Of a stretch of DNA of 64,000 bases, positions 1 through 7,453 are shown one piece after another; the first letter of the stretch is position 1; each line of letters begins with the position of its first letter. The notes under the pieces were generated by a model. That model was not told the DNA's origin. It did not search any database and saw only the letters and a list, made by a program, of their open reading frames with translations. This stretch comes from Chloroflexota bacterium (lineage in GTDB: Bacteria; Chloroflexota; UBA11872). The position numbers and the translations under genes are program-made. The DNA lies in contig JAJECS010000017.1 in the NCBI GenBank assembly GCA_022821905.1, positions 1-64,000 of the forward strand. Reading direction: 5' to 3'.

Positions 1-111
1 CTGCCCTGAGCATTGGCCGGCGGGGGGACGCTTCGAGCGCAAGGCCTGCCATCCGGCAGCCGCTGAATGACTGAGTCACCCCCGCCGGGTGCTCGGGACC
101 CTAGCAAGCCC

Positions 112-151
112 CGCCCCTACATTGGACACACAGGAATGACAGGTAGGGGCG
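112..151. repeat. Inverted repeat downstream of the Rieske gene
   Basis: A 9-bp perfect inverted repeat, CGCCCCTAC (112-120) and GTAGGGGCG (143-151), flanks a 22-bp centre. It lies just beyond the stop of the minus-strand Rieske gene, so it could act as a transcription-end structure or be a small palindromic repeat. There is no T-tract. The rest of 1-162 shows no gene. Confidence 0.45.
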
Positions 152-162
152 CCCCAGACCGA

Positions 163-483
163 CTAGCTCTCCTCCCGCTCGGCCACTTCGACTTTCCCCT
201 CGCGGACGCGCACTTCGTAGGTCTGGATGCGCTGGCCCCAGGGGGGCCTGATCAGCCAGCCGTCCGTCACGTCGTAGGTCCAGGCGTGGAGGGGACAGGT
301 GAGCTGGCAGCCGACCAGGTAGCCCGCGCCCAGCGGGCCGCCCGCGTGCTCGCACACGCCCTGGATGCCGTGGTACTCGCCGTCGACGTTGGCGATCACC
401 ACCTCCGACCAGTCCACCATCACGGTGACCATGGCGCCGGGAGGCGGCAGGATGCTCTCGTCGCCGACCGCGTGAAACTTCAT
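163..483 (-). CDS. Rieske [2Fe-2S] ferredoxin-like protein
   Basis: A 106-residue soluble Rieske-type protein. The two cluster-binding motifs are visible: CEH at residues 44-46 and CPLH at 63-66, the C-x-H / C-x2-H pattern of NirD/ferredoxin-like Rieske proteins. It probably carries electrons for an oxygenase or reductase, but no such partner is encoded next to it. I start it at the ATG at 483 because homology begins there; the open frame extends upstream only as a shadow of the next gene. It lies 11 bp behind the GNAT gene on the same strand and is probably co-transcribed with it. Confidence 0.88.
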   Translation of the reverse strand: MKFHAVGDESILPPPGAMVTVMVDWSEVVIANVDGEYHGIQGVCEHAGGPLGAGYLVGCQLTCPLHAWTYDVTDGWLIRPPWGQRIQTYEVRVREGKVEVAEREES

Positions 484-494
484 CGCTGCCGCGG

Positions 495-1550
495 CTACGC
501 CAGGTCGCGCCGCAGGACCGTCACGTCGACGGCGCGGTCGCCGCACTGCAGGTGGCGCGACAGGGTCGACTCGGTCGAAAAGCCCACCGCCGCCAGCGCG
601 GCAGCCCGGCTCTCGCCGGAGGCATAGGCCCGCACGGTGCGCACGCCGGCCTCGCGGCCCTCGGCCAGCACCGCGCCCAGGAAGGACGAGAACTCGCCGC
701 CGTAGGCCGGATGGCACAGCACCTCCAGGGTTGCGCTGCCGTCCAGCGGCGCGGCGGTCGCCGTGAAGAGGCCGGCGGCGGCCACGAGGCGGTCGCGGCG
801 GGTCACCAGCACCTTGAACCGATTCGCCGGGTGCGTCTCGCGCCGCAGCATGGAGCTGACGAACGGTCGCAAGCACGACCCCGACTGCACTTCCGGCGGG
901 TCGTAGAAGATTGCCTCGGTGAAGTCGCGGATGCGCCAGTCCCGCGGTTCCGGCGACAGCATCAGCGCCGGGTAGCCGCCGATATCGCCGAAGGATGCAT
1001 TGCGCGCCAGCGGCGCCAAGCCGTCATGCGCGAAGTAGTCGTCGTCGAACGTCTCCGGGTCGCTCCCGGGGCGCAGCGCGCGCATGGCGATGCCGTTGTA
1101 GCGGCGGTAGCCGTGTTTCTCGTAGACGTGGGCCGCGTCCGGCGCCACCGTGCCCAGGTAGATCACGAGGCCGCCGTCCGCCCAGAAGCGCTCCACCGAC
1201 AGCCTGGTCAGCGTCTGCGCCACGCCCTTGCCGCGATGGGCCGGGTCGGTGCGCACGAAGCCGTAGCCGCCAACCTCGCGCGTGTTGCGGCTGGTGCCGT
1301 GCCACACCGTGCCCACGATCTCGCCGTCGATGCGCCCGACGATCAAGACGTCGTGCAGGGAGTCGTCGGTCGCACCACGGAGGGCGCGCGCCACGAGCTC
1401 GTTCTCACCCGGAGACGTCCATGGGTCGAAGGGCTGAACGATGAACCACCACAGCTCGCGATTTGCGGCGGTGTCGCCGCGGCCCTCACCGGGACCGAGC
1501 GTGGTGACGTCGAGTCGCTCGCCGGTCTTGAGGATGTGCGTGGATTCCAT
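495..1550 (-). CDS. GNAT family N-acetyltransferase
   Basis: A 351-residue protein. The N-terminal half is a GNAT acetyltransferase domain with the acetyl-CoA-binding signature DPAHRGKGVA at about residues 120-130. It is followed by a GTVAPDAAHVYEKHGY segment typical of motif B. The C-terminal half looks like a second, weaker GNAT-like fold, as in two-domain acetyltransferases. The substrate cannot be read from sequence. Start chosen at the internal ATG at 1550 because the longer reading to 1730 adds low-complexity Arg/Pro sequence and runs into the neighbouring divergent gene. First gene of a two-gene unit with the Rieske protein. Confidence 0.8.
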   Translation of the reverse strand: MESTHILKTGERLDVTTLGPGEGRGDTAANRELWWFIVQPFDPWTSPGENELVARALRGATDDSLHDVLIVGRIDGEIVGTVWHGTSRNTREVGGYGFVRTDPAHRGKGVAQTLTRLSVERFWADGGLVIYLGTVAPDAAHVYEKHGYRRYNGIAMRALRPGSDPETFDDDYFAHDGLAPLARNASFGDIGGYPALMLSPEPRDWRIRDFTEAIFYDPPEVQSGSCLRPFVSSMLRRETHPANRFKVLVTRRDRLVAAAGLFTATAAPLDGSATLEVLCHPAYGGEFSSFLGAVLAEGREAGVRTVRAYASGESRAAALAAVGFSTESTLSRHLQCGDRAVDVTVLRRDLA

Positions 1551-1626
1551 GTCGGCGACCCGGTCCCGATCTCTCCGAGAGCGATGCCACAATAGCGCCT
1601 TTACGGGCCACCAGTTGGAGGGGCGC

Positions 1627-2367
1627 ATGTCGATCGAGGGACGGGCGGCAATCATCACCGGCGGCGGGACGGGCGTGGGCCGAGCCACCGCGCTGGGCCT
1701 GGCGCGGCTGGGCGTGAGCGTCGCCGTCAACTATTCCCGCTCGGCGGACGAGGCCGCCGCCACCGCCCGGGACTGTGAGGCCGAAGGCGTGGAGGCCGTG
1801 GCGCTGCAGGCCGACGTGGCGTCCAACGCCTCGGTCGTCGCCATGGTGGAGCAGGCAGCGGCCGCGCTGGGCCGCGTCGACTACCTGGTGAACAGCGCCG
1901 GGACCACCGTGTTCGTGGACCACCCGGATCTGGACGGGCTCACCGAGGCGGCCTGGCAGCGCGTGATGGGCGTGAATCTGGTGGGCGCGTTCTACGCCAC
2001 GCGCGCCTGCGCGCCGCACATGCGGGCCGCCGGCGCGGGCGCCGTGGTCAACGTGTCATCGGTGGCGGGAATCACCGGCGCCGGCAGCTCGATTCCCTAC
2101 GCCGCGTCCAAGGGCGCGCTCAACACCATGACCAGGTCGCTGGCGCGCGCTCTGGCGCCTGAGGTGCGCGTCAACGCGGTGGCGCCGGGAATTATCGACA
2201 CGCGCTGGGTCGACGACCGGCGCGAGTTCCTGGACGCGGCGGTTGAGAAGACGCCCCTGCAGCGCGCCGCCGTCGCCGAGGACATCGCCGAGTCGGTGAT
2301 CCACCTGCTGCAATCCACCTTCACCACCGGCGAGGTGCTGGTGATCGACGGCGGGATTTCGCTCTAG
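1627..2367 (+). CDS. SDR family oxidoreductase (FabG-like)
   Basis: A 246-residue classical short-chain dehydrogenase/reductase. It shows the cofactor loop TGGGTGVGRA near the N-terminus, the NSAG motif, the catalytic Ser in NVSSVAG and the YAASK active-site Tyr/Lys. It resembles 3-oxoacyl-ACP reductases and sugar dehydrogenases, and its substrate is unknown. The ATG at 1627 is preceded by a good ribosome binding site (GGAGGGG, 1617-1623). The gene is divergent from the GNAT gene and ends just before a strong hairpin. Confidence 0.9.
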   Translation: MSIEGRAAIITGGGTGVGRATALGLARLGVSVAVNYSRSADEAAATARDCEAEGVEAVALQADVASNASVVAMVEQAAAALGRVDYLVNSAGTTVFVDHPDLDGLTEAAWQRVMGVNLVGAFYATRACAPHMRAAGAGAVVNVSSVAGITGAGSSIPYAASKGALNTMTRSLARALAPEVRVNAVAPGIIDTRWVDDRREFLDAAVEKTPLQRAAVAEDIAESVIHLLQSTFTTGEVLVIDGGISL

Positions 2368-2388
2368 CCCCGAGTCCCGCAAATGAAA

Positions 2389-2418
2389 CGAGCGCTCCGG
2401 CCGAAGCCGGAGCGCTCG
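2389..2418. terminator. Strong hairpin between convergent genes
   Basis: A perfect 13-bp stem (CGAGCGCTCCGGC / GCCGGAGCGCTCG) with a CGAA tetraloop sits between the SDR (+) stop at 2367 and the zinc-finger gene (-) stop at 2440. Symmetry and position suggest a bidirectional terminator. There is no clear U-tract, so termination is inferred. Confidence 0.65.
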
Positions 2419-2439
2419 CGGATCACCGCGATTCGAGCG

Positions 2440-2652
2440 CTACGCCGCGAGCGACGTCTCACCCACCGGCACGTGACCCGTGCCGTGACACTGGGAACAT
2501 GAGCGCCAGAACGCTGCACCGGCGTAGCTCGCGCGCGCAAGCGGACGCCCGCCTCCGTCATAGCGGCGAAATCCACGGCCGACGCAACGCGGGCAGATGT
2601 GCTCGCCCGAGCGGGCAGAGATGGTCGCTCGTGGACCAACGTAGTGGGTCAT
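2440..2652 (-). CDS. Small DnaJ-type CxxCxGxG zinc-finger protein
   Basis: A 70-residue protein with two cysteine pairs, CPRCVGRGF near residue 20 and CSQCHGTG near residue 52. The spacing matches the CxxCxGxG zinc-binding repeats of DnaJ and small zinc-ribbon proteins, so one zinc is probably bound between them. No other domain is present and the role is unknown. The ATG at 2652 has an excellent upstream Shine-Dalgarno (AGGAAGGGGG, 8 bases away). The gene also has its own well-formed promoter and an operator-like palindrome upstream, both listed separately. This makes it a real, regulated small gene. Confidence 0.75.
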   Translation of the reverse strand: MTHYVGPRATISARSGEHICPRCVGRGFRRYDGGGRPLARASYAGAAFWRSCSQCHGTGHVPVGETSLAA

Positions 2653-2680
2653 GCGTTCCCCCTTCCTCGCGGGAATGCCT

Positions 2681-2698
2681 CAGGTCAACATTGACCTG
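2681..2698. promoter_or_regulatory. Perfect operator-like palindrome
   Basis: CAGGTCAA-CA-TTGACCTG is a perfect 8-2-8 inverted repeat. It lies between the minus-strand promoter at 2727-2754 and the start of the zinc-finger gene at 2652, inside the predicted 5' leader. This is where a dimeric repressor could block transcription. The regulator is unknown. Confidence 0.55.
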
Positions 2699-2726
2699 AC
2701 TGCGCACGTGTGCCGTGCGCTGTCTG

Positions 2727-2754
2727 ATAGTACCGCGCAATGCCCGCGGGTCAA
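2727..2754 (-). promoter_or_regulatory. Sigma70-type promoter for the zinc-finger gene
   Basis: Read on the minus strand, TTGACC (2754-2749) and TACTAT (2732-2727) are separated by 16 bp, close to the sigma70 consensus. Transcription would start near 2720 and read into the gene starting at 2652. The site overlaps the extra N-terminal codons of the longest reading of the divergent NYN gene, which argues that the NYN protein starts further downstream. Confidence 0.55.
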
Positions 2755-2850
2755 GACTCCAAGGCCTCCTCAGGTAGGGAAACGCACCGATCCGGCCGCC
2801 GGGGTCGCGTTCTAGATTTCTCACTTCGAGTGATAGACTTGCCCACTGCC

Positions 2851-2899
2851 CCAGCCGGGAGCGATCTCGGCTGGCAGCGGGGCCCCCTTCAGAGGGGGC
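2851..2899 (+). promoter_or_regulatory. Two-hairpin leader before the NYN gene
   Basis: Two hairpins lie between a TGA-TAGACT extended -10-like element (2831-2839) and the NYN coding start: CCAGCCG..CGGCTGG (2851-2874) and GCCCCCT-TCAG-AGGGGGC (2882-2899), the second followed by TTCGCCTATTT. The arrangement resembles an attenuator or structured leader. Function is inferred from structure only. Confidence 0.35.
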
Positions 2900-2922
2900 T
2901 TCGCCTATTTAGGACAGTTTTC

Positions 2923-3558
2923 CTGGCCAGGGTCAACGTCTACGTCGACGGCTTCAACCTGTACTACGGTGCGGTGAAAGGCACGTCCTTCCGCTGGCTG
3001 GACCTGCGGAAGTTGAGTGAGCGAATCCTCAAGCCCGGGTCTCGTATCAACCGGATCCGCTACTTCACCGCTTTGGTGGATGGGCGCAAAGACCCTGCGA
3101 CTCCGCACAGGCAGCAGACTTATCTGCGTGCGCTCGGCACGATTCCAGGCTTGACCGTCCACTACGGATCGTTCACCACCCACGTCAAGACCCTGCCATT
3201 GGAGTCTGGTGGTGGGATGGCGAGAGTGCTCAAGACTGACGAAAAGGGATCCGACGTCAACTTGGCGTCGCACCTGCTCCTGGACGCATTTGCCGGCGAA
3301 TTCGAGACCGCGCTGGTCGTGTCAAACGACAGCGATCTTGCGTTTCCCATTCATGCCGTTCGGAAACGGCTCGGACTCACCGTAGGTGTGGCGTGTCCGG
3401 TGGCCAATGAATCCCGACCGTCTCGCCTGCTCGTGGCGGCGGCCGACTTCAGGTTCCATCTCACGCGGAAGCGCCGGAAGCTGCTGCGTGACAGTCAATT
3501 CCCCGAGCGACTTGTCGACTCAACTGGCCAGGAGATTCGCAAGCCGGCGGACTGGTAG
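2923..3558 (+). CDS. NYN domain protein (PIN-like nuclease fold)
   Basis: A single-domain NYN/DUF88 protein of about 211 residues, related to LabA and to PIN-fold ribonucleases. Acidic residues sit at the expected places: YVDGFNLYYG at the N-terminus, KGSDVNLASHLLLDAF in the middle and VVSNDSDLAF towards the end. These fit a metal-dependent RNase site. The start is unusual. The homologous sequence begins at the CTG at 2923 (reading M-A-R-V-N-V-Y-V-D-G), with AGGA eight bases upstream and no ATG, GTG or TTG nearby. In-frame longer options are GTG 2830 and ATG 2740, but both add unconserved sequence through promoter-like and hairpin DNA. Converges on iscA with a 6-bp gap. Confidence 0.75.
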   Translation: MARVNVYVDGFNLYYGAVKGTSFRWLDLRKLSERILKPGSRINRIRYFTALVDGRKDPATPHRQQTYLRALGTIPGLTVHYGSFTTHVKTLPLESGGGMARVLKTDEKGSDVNLASHLLLDAFAGEFETALVVSNDSDLAFPIHAVRKRLGLTVGVACPVANESRPSRLLVAAADFRFHLTRKRRKLLRDSQFPERLVDSTGQEIRKPADW

Positions 3559-3564
3559 CAGCCC

Positions 3565-3975
3565 TCAGATCGCCAGTGCGCCCCGCTTGTGCTCGCTGGT
3601 GACGGCGCGGCCACTGGTGGTGAACGACTGGCCGCAGCCGCAGGCGCTCTGCGCGTTGGGATTGAGCAGCTTGAAGCCGCCGTCGATCAGCGCGTCGCTG
3701 TAGTCGAGCGTCGAGCCTCGCAGTAGTCCGACGCTGGCGGGGTCCACGATGACCGTGATGCCGTGCGCGTCGATGGACATGTCGCCGTCGCGCGGTCCGG
3801 GCTCGATCCCCATGGCGTAGCGGAAGTCGCCGCAGCCCGAATCGGGCACCACGCGGACCCGCAGCACGGCCTCGGGCTTCTTGCGCTTGGCGCGCATGCG
3901 CTCGAACTGCGCGGCTGCCGACGCGGTGATCGCCAGCACGGGCGCGTTGGCGGCCATTGGCAGCGAATCCATCAT
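3565..3975 (-). CDS. HesB/IscA-type Fe-S cluster carrier
   Basis: A 136-residue A-type iron-sulfur carrier. The three conserved cysteines are present: one in DSGCGDFRY near residue 48 and two in ACGCGQSF near residue 112. This is the C-x(n)-C-G-C pattern that binds a labile cluster for delivery to apoproteins. It lies 36 bp behind iscS and is almost certainly in the same unit (sufR-like, iscS, iscA). The C-terminal tail of about 20 residues after CGCGQSF is longer than usual. A start at the ATG at 3957 is equally possible. Confidence 0.88.
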   Translation of the reverse strand: MMDSLPMAANAPVLAITASAAAQFERMRAKRKKPEAVLRVRVVPDSGCGDFRYAMGIEPGPRDGDMSIDAHGITVIVDPASVGLLRGSTLDYSDALIDGGFKLLNPNAQSACGCGQSFTTSGRAVTSEHKRGALAI

Positions 3976-4011
3976 CCCGCGCGTCTCCCGGAACCTTGGC
4001 TCATCGGAAGT

Positions 4012-5229
4012 CTACGCCATCGACACCGCGGCGGCGGCATCGGTCTTGCGCCGCAGCTGCGCCACCGCCTCGGCAATGATGTCCACGGCGTGCCGCATGT
4101 GGGCGTCGGTGTTCGAGCGTCCCGTGGTGAGCCGCAGGCTGCTGCGGGCGATGTCCGCCGGTATGCCCATGGCCAGCAGCACGTGGGACGGCTCCAGCGA
4201 CGCCGAGGTGCAGGCGGAGCCGCTGGAGGCCGCGATCCCCGCCGCGTCCAGCCGCAGCAGCAGCGCCTCGCTGTCCACGCCCTCGATCACGAAGCTGGCG
4301 GAATTTGGCAGGCGGCGCTCGGCCGGCCCGGTCAGGCGGACCTGAGGAAGCCCCGTCAGCCCGTCGATGAGAATGCCCGAGAGGCGGGCGTTTGCGGCGT
4401 TGCCGGCCGCGCGCTCGGCGTCCGCGCGGGTGAGGGCCGCCGCGAAGCCGACCGCGCCGGCCACATTCTCGGTACCCGCGCGGCGATTGCGCTCCTGCGA
4501 GCCGCCCACGATCTGCGGCGCCACCCGCACGCCGCGCCGGACGTATAGCGCGCCCACGCCCTTTGGTCCGTACACCTTGTGCGCCGTCAACGAGAGCAGG
4601 TCCACGTCCAGCTCCGGCGTGGCCAGGCTCAGGCTGCCGGCGGCCTGCACGGCGTCCGTATGCACCAGGGCCGGGTGGTCCGCCAGCGCCGCGGCGATCT
4701 CGGCCACGGGCTGCACCGTGCCCACCTCGTTATTGGCGTACATCACCGACACCAGCGCCGTGTCGTCGCGCACGGCGGCGAGCACGTCGGCGGGATCGAC
4801 CCGACCATCGGCGCCCACTGGCAGGTAGGTGGCCGCGAAGCCGTGCCGCCGCTCGAGCTGCTGCACGGTATGCAGCACCGCGTGGTGCTCCACGGCGCTC
4901 GTCACCAGGTGGCGTCGGCCCTCGTCGTGCGCACGCCAGGCCACGCCGCGGATGGCGAGGTTGGCGGCCTCGCTCCCGCTGCCGGTGAAGACGACCTCCG
5001 CCGCGTCGCAGGCCAGCACCGCGGCCACGTCCTCGCGGGCGTCGTCGAGCGCGGCGCGCGCCTCGCGGCCCTCCAGATAGAGGCTGCTGGCATTGCCCGC
5101 GTGCGCCGATAGGTAGGGCAGCATGGCGGCCATGACGTCGGGATCGACCGGCGTGGTGGCCGCGTGGTCGAGGTAGATTCGCCTGGCGCCGTCTATACCG
5201 CGGCGGCCGTCCTCATCGGCGGATGGCAT
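4012..5229 (-). CDS. iscS: Cysteine desulfurase (IscS/NifS family)
   Basis: A 405-residue PLP enzyme that takes sulfur from cysteine for Fe-S cluster and thio-modification pathways. Visible marks are IYLDHAATTPVDP at the N-terminus, the catalytic His in VEHHAVL (about 115), the PLP lysine in LTAHKVYGPKGVG (K218) and the persulfide cysteine in SSGSACTSAS. The start at ATG 5229 overlaps the end of the upstream sufR-like gene by 17 bp, indicating translational coupling. A longer frame to 5370 is only overlap with that gene. Confidence 0.92.
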   Translation of the reverse strand: MPSADEDGRRGIDGARRIYLDHAATTPVDPDVMAAMLPYLSAHAGNASSLYLEGREARAALDDAREDVAAVLACDAAEVVFTGSGSEAANLAIRGVAWRAHDEGRRHLVTSAVEHHAVLHTVQQLERRHGFAATYLPVGADGRVDPADVLAAVRDDTALVSVMYANNEVGTVQPVAEIAAALADHPALVHTDAVQAAGSLSLATPELDVDLLSLTAHKVYGPKGVGALYVRRGVRVAPQIVGGSQERNRRAGTENVAGAVGFAAALTRADAERAAGNAANARLSGILIDGLTGLPQVRLTGPAERRLPNSASFVIEGVDSEALLLRLDAAGIAASSGSACTSASLEPSHVLLAMGIPADIARSSLRLTTGRSNTDAHMRHAVDIIAEAVAQLRRKTDAAAAVSMA

Positions 5230-5827
5230 AGCAGCATGCCTGGTCGCCCTTCGGCGAAACCACCAACTGCTCGACGTCGGCTTGCACCAGCTTGCGGATG
5301 AAGCGCAACTCGGATTCGCAGGCGGCGGTGCACCCCTCGGCCACGCGCGAGACCGGGCAGTTGTGCTCACGCAGGCGGTAGCCGTCGTCCGTGGCCTCGA
5401 GCTCGACCATGTAGCCGCACTCGTCCAGGATGCGGGCCACCTCGTGCACGCGGAGATCGAACGATAGGCCGCGGACGCGGGGAATGTATCTGTCGAGCTG
5501 CCGTCGTTCGTGCCGCTCCAGAACGGCGTTCAATAGGGACTCGCCGCCCAACTCCAGCACCGCGTCCACCATGCAGGAGGCGAGGTCGTCGTAGGTACGC
5601 TCGAAAGTCTCGTGGCCCTTGGCCGTCAGGTGATAGCGATAGCGGGGCCGACCGGGCCGTCCGCGGACGGGGTTCGCGGTGACCAGGCCGTCGGCCGTGA
5701 GGCTCTCCAGGTGCGGTCGGACGGCGGACGTACCGGTCCCCACGCAGTCGGCGATATCGGGCGCAAACATGGCCCCGCCGACCTTCAGTGCCCGCAGAAT
5801 TTCGTCGCGGGGGCTCACCGTGCGCAA
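5213..5827 (-). CDS. SufR-like Fe-S-sensing transcriptional regulator
   Basis: A 204-residue regulator with an N-terminal winged helix (about residues 5-75, with the GRPGRPRYRYHLT wing) and a C-terminal cysteine cluster. The cysteines (HNCPVSRVAEGCTAAC, then GDQACCYAI) match the cluster-binding arrangement of SufR, the repressor of Fe-S biogenesis operons. It heads the unit with iscS and iscA, which supports autoregulation. The first codon read is a TTG at 5827; an in-frame GTG at 5818 is an alternative. It is divergent from the sigma factor gene, and the shared spacer contains a palindrome. Confidence 0.82.
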   Translation of the reverse strand: MRTVSPRDEILRALKVGGAMFAPDIADCVGTGTSAVRPHLESLTADGLVTANPVRGRPGRPRYRYHLTAKGHETFERTYDDLASCMVDAVLELGGESLLNAVLERHERRQLDRYIPRVRGLSFDLRVHEVARILDECGYMVELEATDDGYRLREHNCPVSRVAEGCTAACESELRFIRKLVQADVEQLVVSPKGDQACCYAIRR

Positions 5828-5920
5828 ATGGCAGGCCCCAGGGATGTGATGGCGTCAGTCGAAGCTACCACCGCTGCTAGGGGGCAAACAACCGAAATTC
5901 ACGATTCGAAGGTGAGGATT

Positions 5921-5935
5921 TGCACAGTTTGTGCA
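5921..5935. promoter_or_regulatory. Palindrome in the sufR/sigma divergent spacer
   Basis: TGCACA-GTT-TGTGCA is a perfect 6-3-6 inverted repeat, about 95 bp upstream of the sufR-like gene and about 90 bp upstream of the sigma gene. It is followed by two TGTAAAA direct repeats (5944-5950, 5954-5960), of which ATGTAAAAT could serve as a -10. A binding site for the SufR-like protein is a reasonable but unproven guess. Confidence 0.4.
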
Positions 5936-5978
5936 GAAGAATCTGTAAAAACATGTAAAATGCCCTTGTGAAATAGCC

Positions 5979-6002
5979 GGTGTTCGCATGTTTGCGGACA
6001 CC
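5979..6002 (+). promoter_or_regulatory. Leader hairpin before the sigma factor gene
   Basis: GGTGTTCGCA (5979-5988) pairs with TGCGGACACC (5993-6002) with one G-T wobble and a TGTT loop. It ends 23 bases before the GTG start of the sigma gene, just upstream of the GAGG ribosome binding site, so it could affect initiation. Confidence 0.35.
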
Positions 6003-6025
6003 TGACGTGAACCGAGGAACCCCCG

Positions 6026-7024
6026 GTGGCACCCGCGACTGACGCGATGGCCTCTCCCGTCCCGAACGCTTGGGAAGACGCTCTCTCGCAGCTCGAGCCG
6101 CGTGACAGCACGGCCGGCGATGAGGCGTCGTCGGGCGGCGGTGGGGGTTGGGCGTCCGAGCCGAGCCCGGTTCCCCAACCCGGCGTCGGCGCGTCAATCG
6201 AAGACACGCTGCGCCTCTATCTCAATGAGATCAATCGGGTGCCGTTGCTCACGGCCGCCGAGGAAGTGGCGCTGGCCAAGCGCGTCGAGGCCGGCGACGA
6301 CGCCGCCCGCGCCCACCTGACCCGCGCGAACCTGCGCCTGGTCGTCAACGTGGCCAAGCGCTACGCCACGGGCGGTCTGCCGCTGCTCGATTTGATTCAA
6401 GAGGGCAACCTGGGCCTGATGCAGGCCGTCGAACGCTTCGACTGGCGCCGCGGCTTCAAGTTCAGCACCTACGCCACGTGGTGGATTCGGCAGGCGATCA
6501 CGCGGTCGCTGTCCAACGACTCCCGCACCGTGCGCTTGCCGGTGCATGTGGTCGAGACGCTGCGCAAGATCCGCCGGATCGCGCCGGACCTGGCCACGCA
6601 GCTGGAGCGCAACCCCACGGCGGAGGAGCTGGGCGACGTGCTGAAGCTCGATCCCACTCGAATCGTCGAGATCGTGCGCGCCGGACGCTCCCCCATGTCG
6701 CTGGAACAGCCCGTGGGCGAAGACGGCGAGGAGCCGCTGTCGGACTTCGTGGAGGATCCCGAGCCCGAGGCGCCGGACGGGCGCCTGCTCGTGGAGTCGC
6801 TCAGCGACGACGTCGACCGCGCCTTGACGATCCTGCCCGACCGCGAGCGCACCATCCTGACGCTGCGCTTCGGTCTGGACGGCAACGAGCCCTGGACGCT
6901 CGACGAGATCGGCGCCCACTTCGGGCTCACGCGCGAGCGCATTCGCCAGCTGCAAGTCGAAGCGCTGCGCAAGCTCCAGCGCTCGCAGGCCGCGCGCCCG
7001 CTGCGGGAATACCTGGCGAGCTAA
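6026..7024 (+). CDS. RNA polymerase sigma factor, RpoD/SigA-type
   Basis: A 332-residue sigma70-family factor. Region 1.2 (DTLRLYLNEINRVPLLT), region 2 (NLRLVVNVAKRY, LIQEGNLGLMQAVERFDW, STYATWWIRQAI), region 3 and region 4 (DRERTILTLRFGL, then the TRERIRQLQVEALRKL helix-turn-helix) are complete. It lacks the large region 1.1 of Proteobacterial RpoD, as in many group 1 or group 2 factors of Gram-positives and Chloroflexota. The start is a GTG at 6026 after GAGG. Whether it is the principal or an alternative RpoD-like factor cannot be told from this window. Confidence 0.92.
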   Translation: MAPATDAMASPVPNAWEDALSQLEPRDSTAGDEASSGGGGGWASEPSPVPQPGVGASIEDTLRLYLNEINRVPLLTAAEEVALAKRVEAGDDAARAHLTRANLRLVVNVAKRYATGGLPLLDLIQEGNLGLMQAVERFDWRRGFKFSTYATWWIRQAITRSLSNDSRTVRLPVHVVETLRKIRRIAPDLATQLERNPTAEELGDVLKLDPTRIVEIVRAGRSPMSLEQPVGEDGEEPLSDFVEDPEPEAPDGRLLVESLSDDVDRALTILPDRERTILTLRFGLDGNEPWTLDEIGAHFGLTRERIRQLQVEALRKLQRSQAARPLREYLAS

Positions 7025-7127
7025 GCGGCCTCTGCGAGGATCGTTCCCCCGGACAAGCACCTAGCCTACGCCGTTCCAACGGTTGGCGGGGAGTGTGTCC
7101 GTGGCGGTCAGGAAATTGAATACTGCC

Positions 7128-7133
7128 TATACT
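7128..7133 (+). promoter_or_regulatory. Possible -10 element of the protease-like pair
   Basis: TATACT at 7128-7133 is the best -10 hexamer in the 180-bp spacer 7025-7204. The -35 position 17 bp upstream (CGGTCA) is weak. A start near 7140 would give a leader of about 65 bases ending in a strong Shine-Dalgarno (GGGGAGGG) before 7205. Confidence 0.3.
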
Positions 7134-7204
7134 CGACATAGTCTCCCGCCCCCGCGGACGGCTTAGCGGGAACGTCGCTCGGAGTGTGAGGGGAGGGCCA
7201 ACTC

Positions 7205-7453
7205 ATGGCGAAGCTGTCTGAGGAGATTGCCGCCTACGAGCGCATGCGCGATGTACTTGAAACTGATCACTTCGGCCAGTGGGTCGTTATTCATGATGAA
7301 GAGGTGTTCGGAACGTACGACGACTTCCAAGAGGCAGCTGACATCGCCGTGCGGAACTTTGGGCGCGGACCGTTCTTGCTTCGCCGGATTGGCGAGCCGC
7401 CGTTAACGCTGCCGGCGTCGGTTCTCTATCACCCGGTCAATGCCGACAGCTAG
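7205..7453 (+). CDS. Small conserved-type protein of unknown function
   Basis: An 82-residue soluble acidic protein. Its WVVIHDEEVFGTYDDFQEAADIA core resembles short proteins that are often found directly upstream of aspartic-protease-like genes (DUF5678-like). I do not know its function. The ATG at 7205 follows GGGGAGGGCCAACTC, a strong ribosome binding site. The gene overlaps the next one by 14 bp, so the two are translationally coupled and probably act together. Confidence 0.6.
   Translation: MAKLSEEIAAYERMRDVLETDHFGQWVVIHDEEVFGTYDDFQEAADIAVRNFGRGPFLLRRIGEPPLTLPASVLYHPVNADS

Noticed and set aside
2740-2922. Longest N-terminal extension of the NYN protein
   Set aside because: It lies over a good minus-strand promoter and two leader hairpins and adds no conserved residues.
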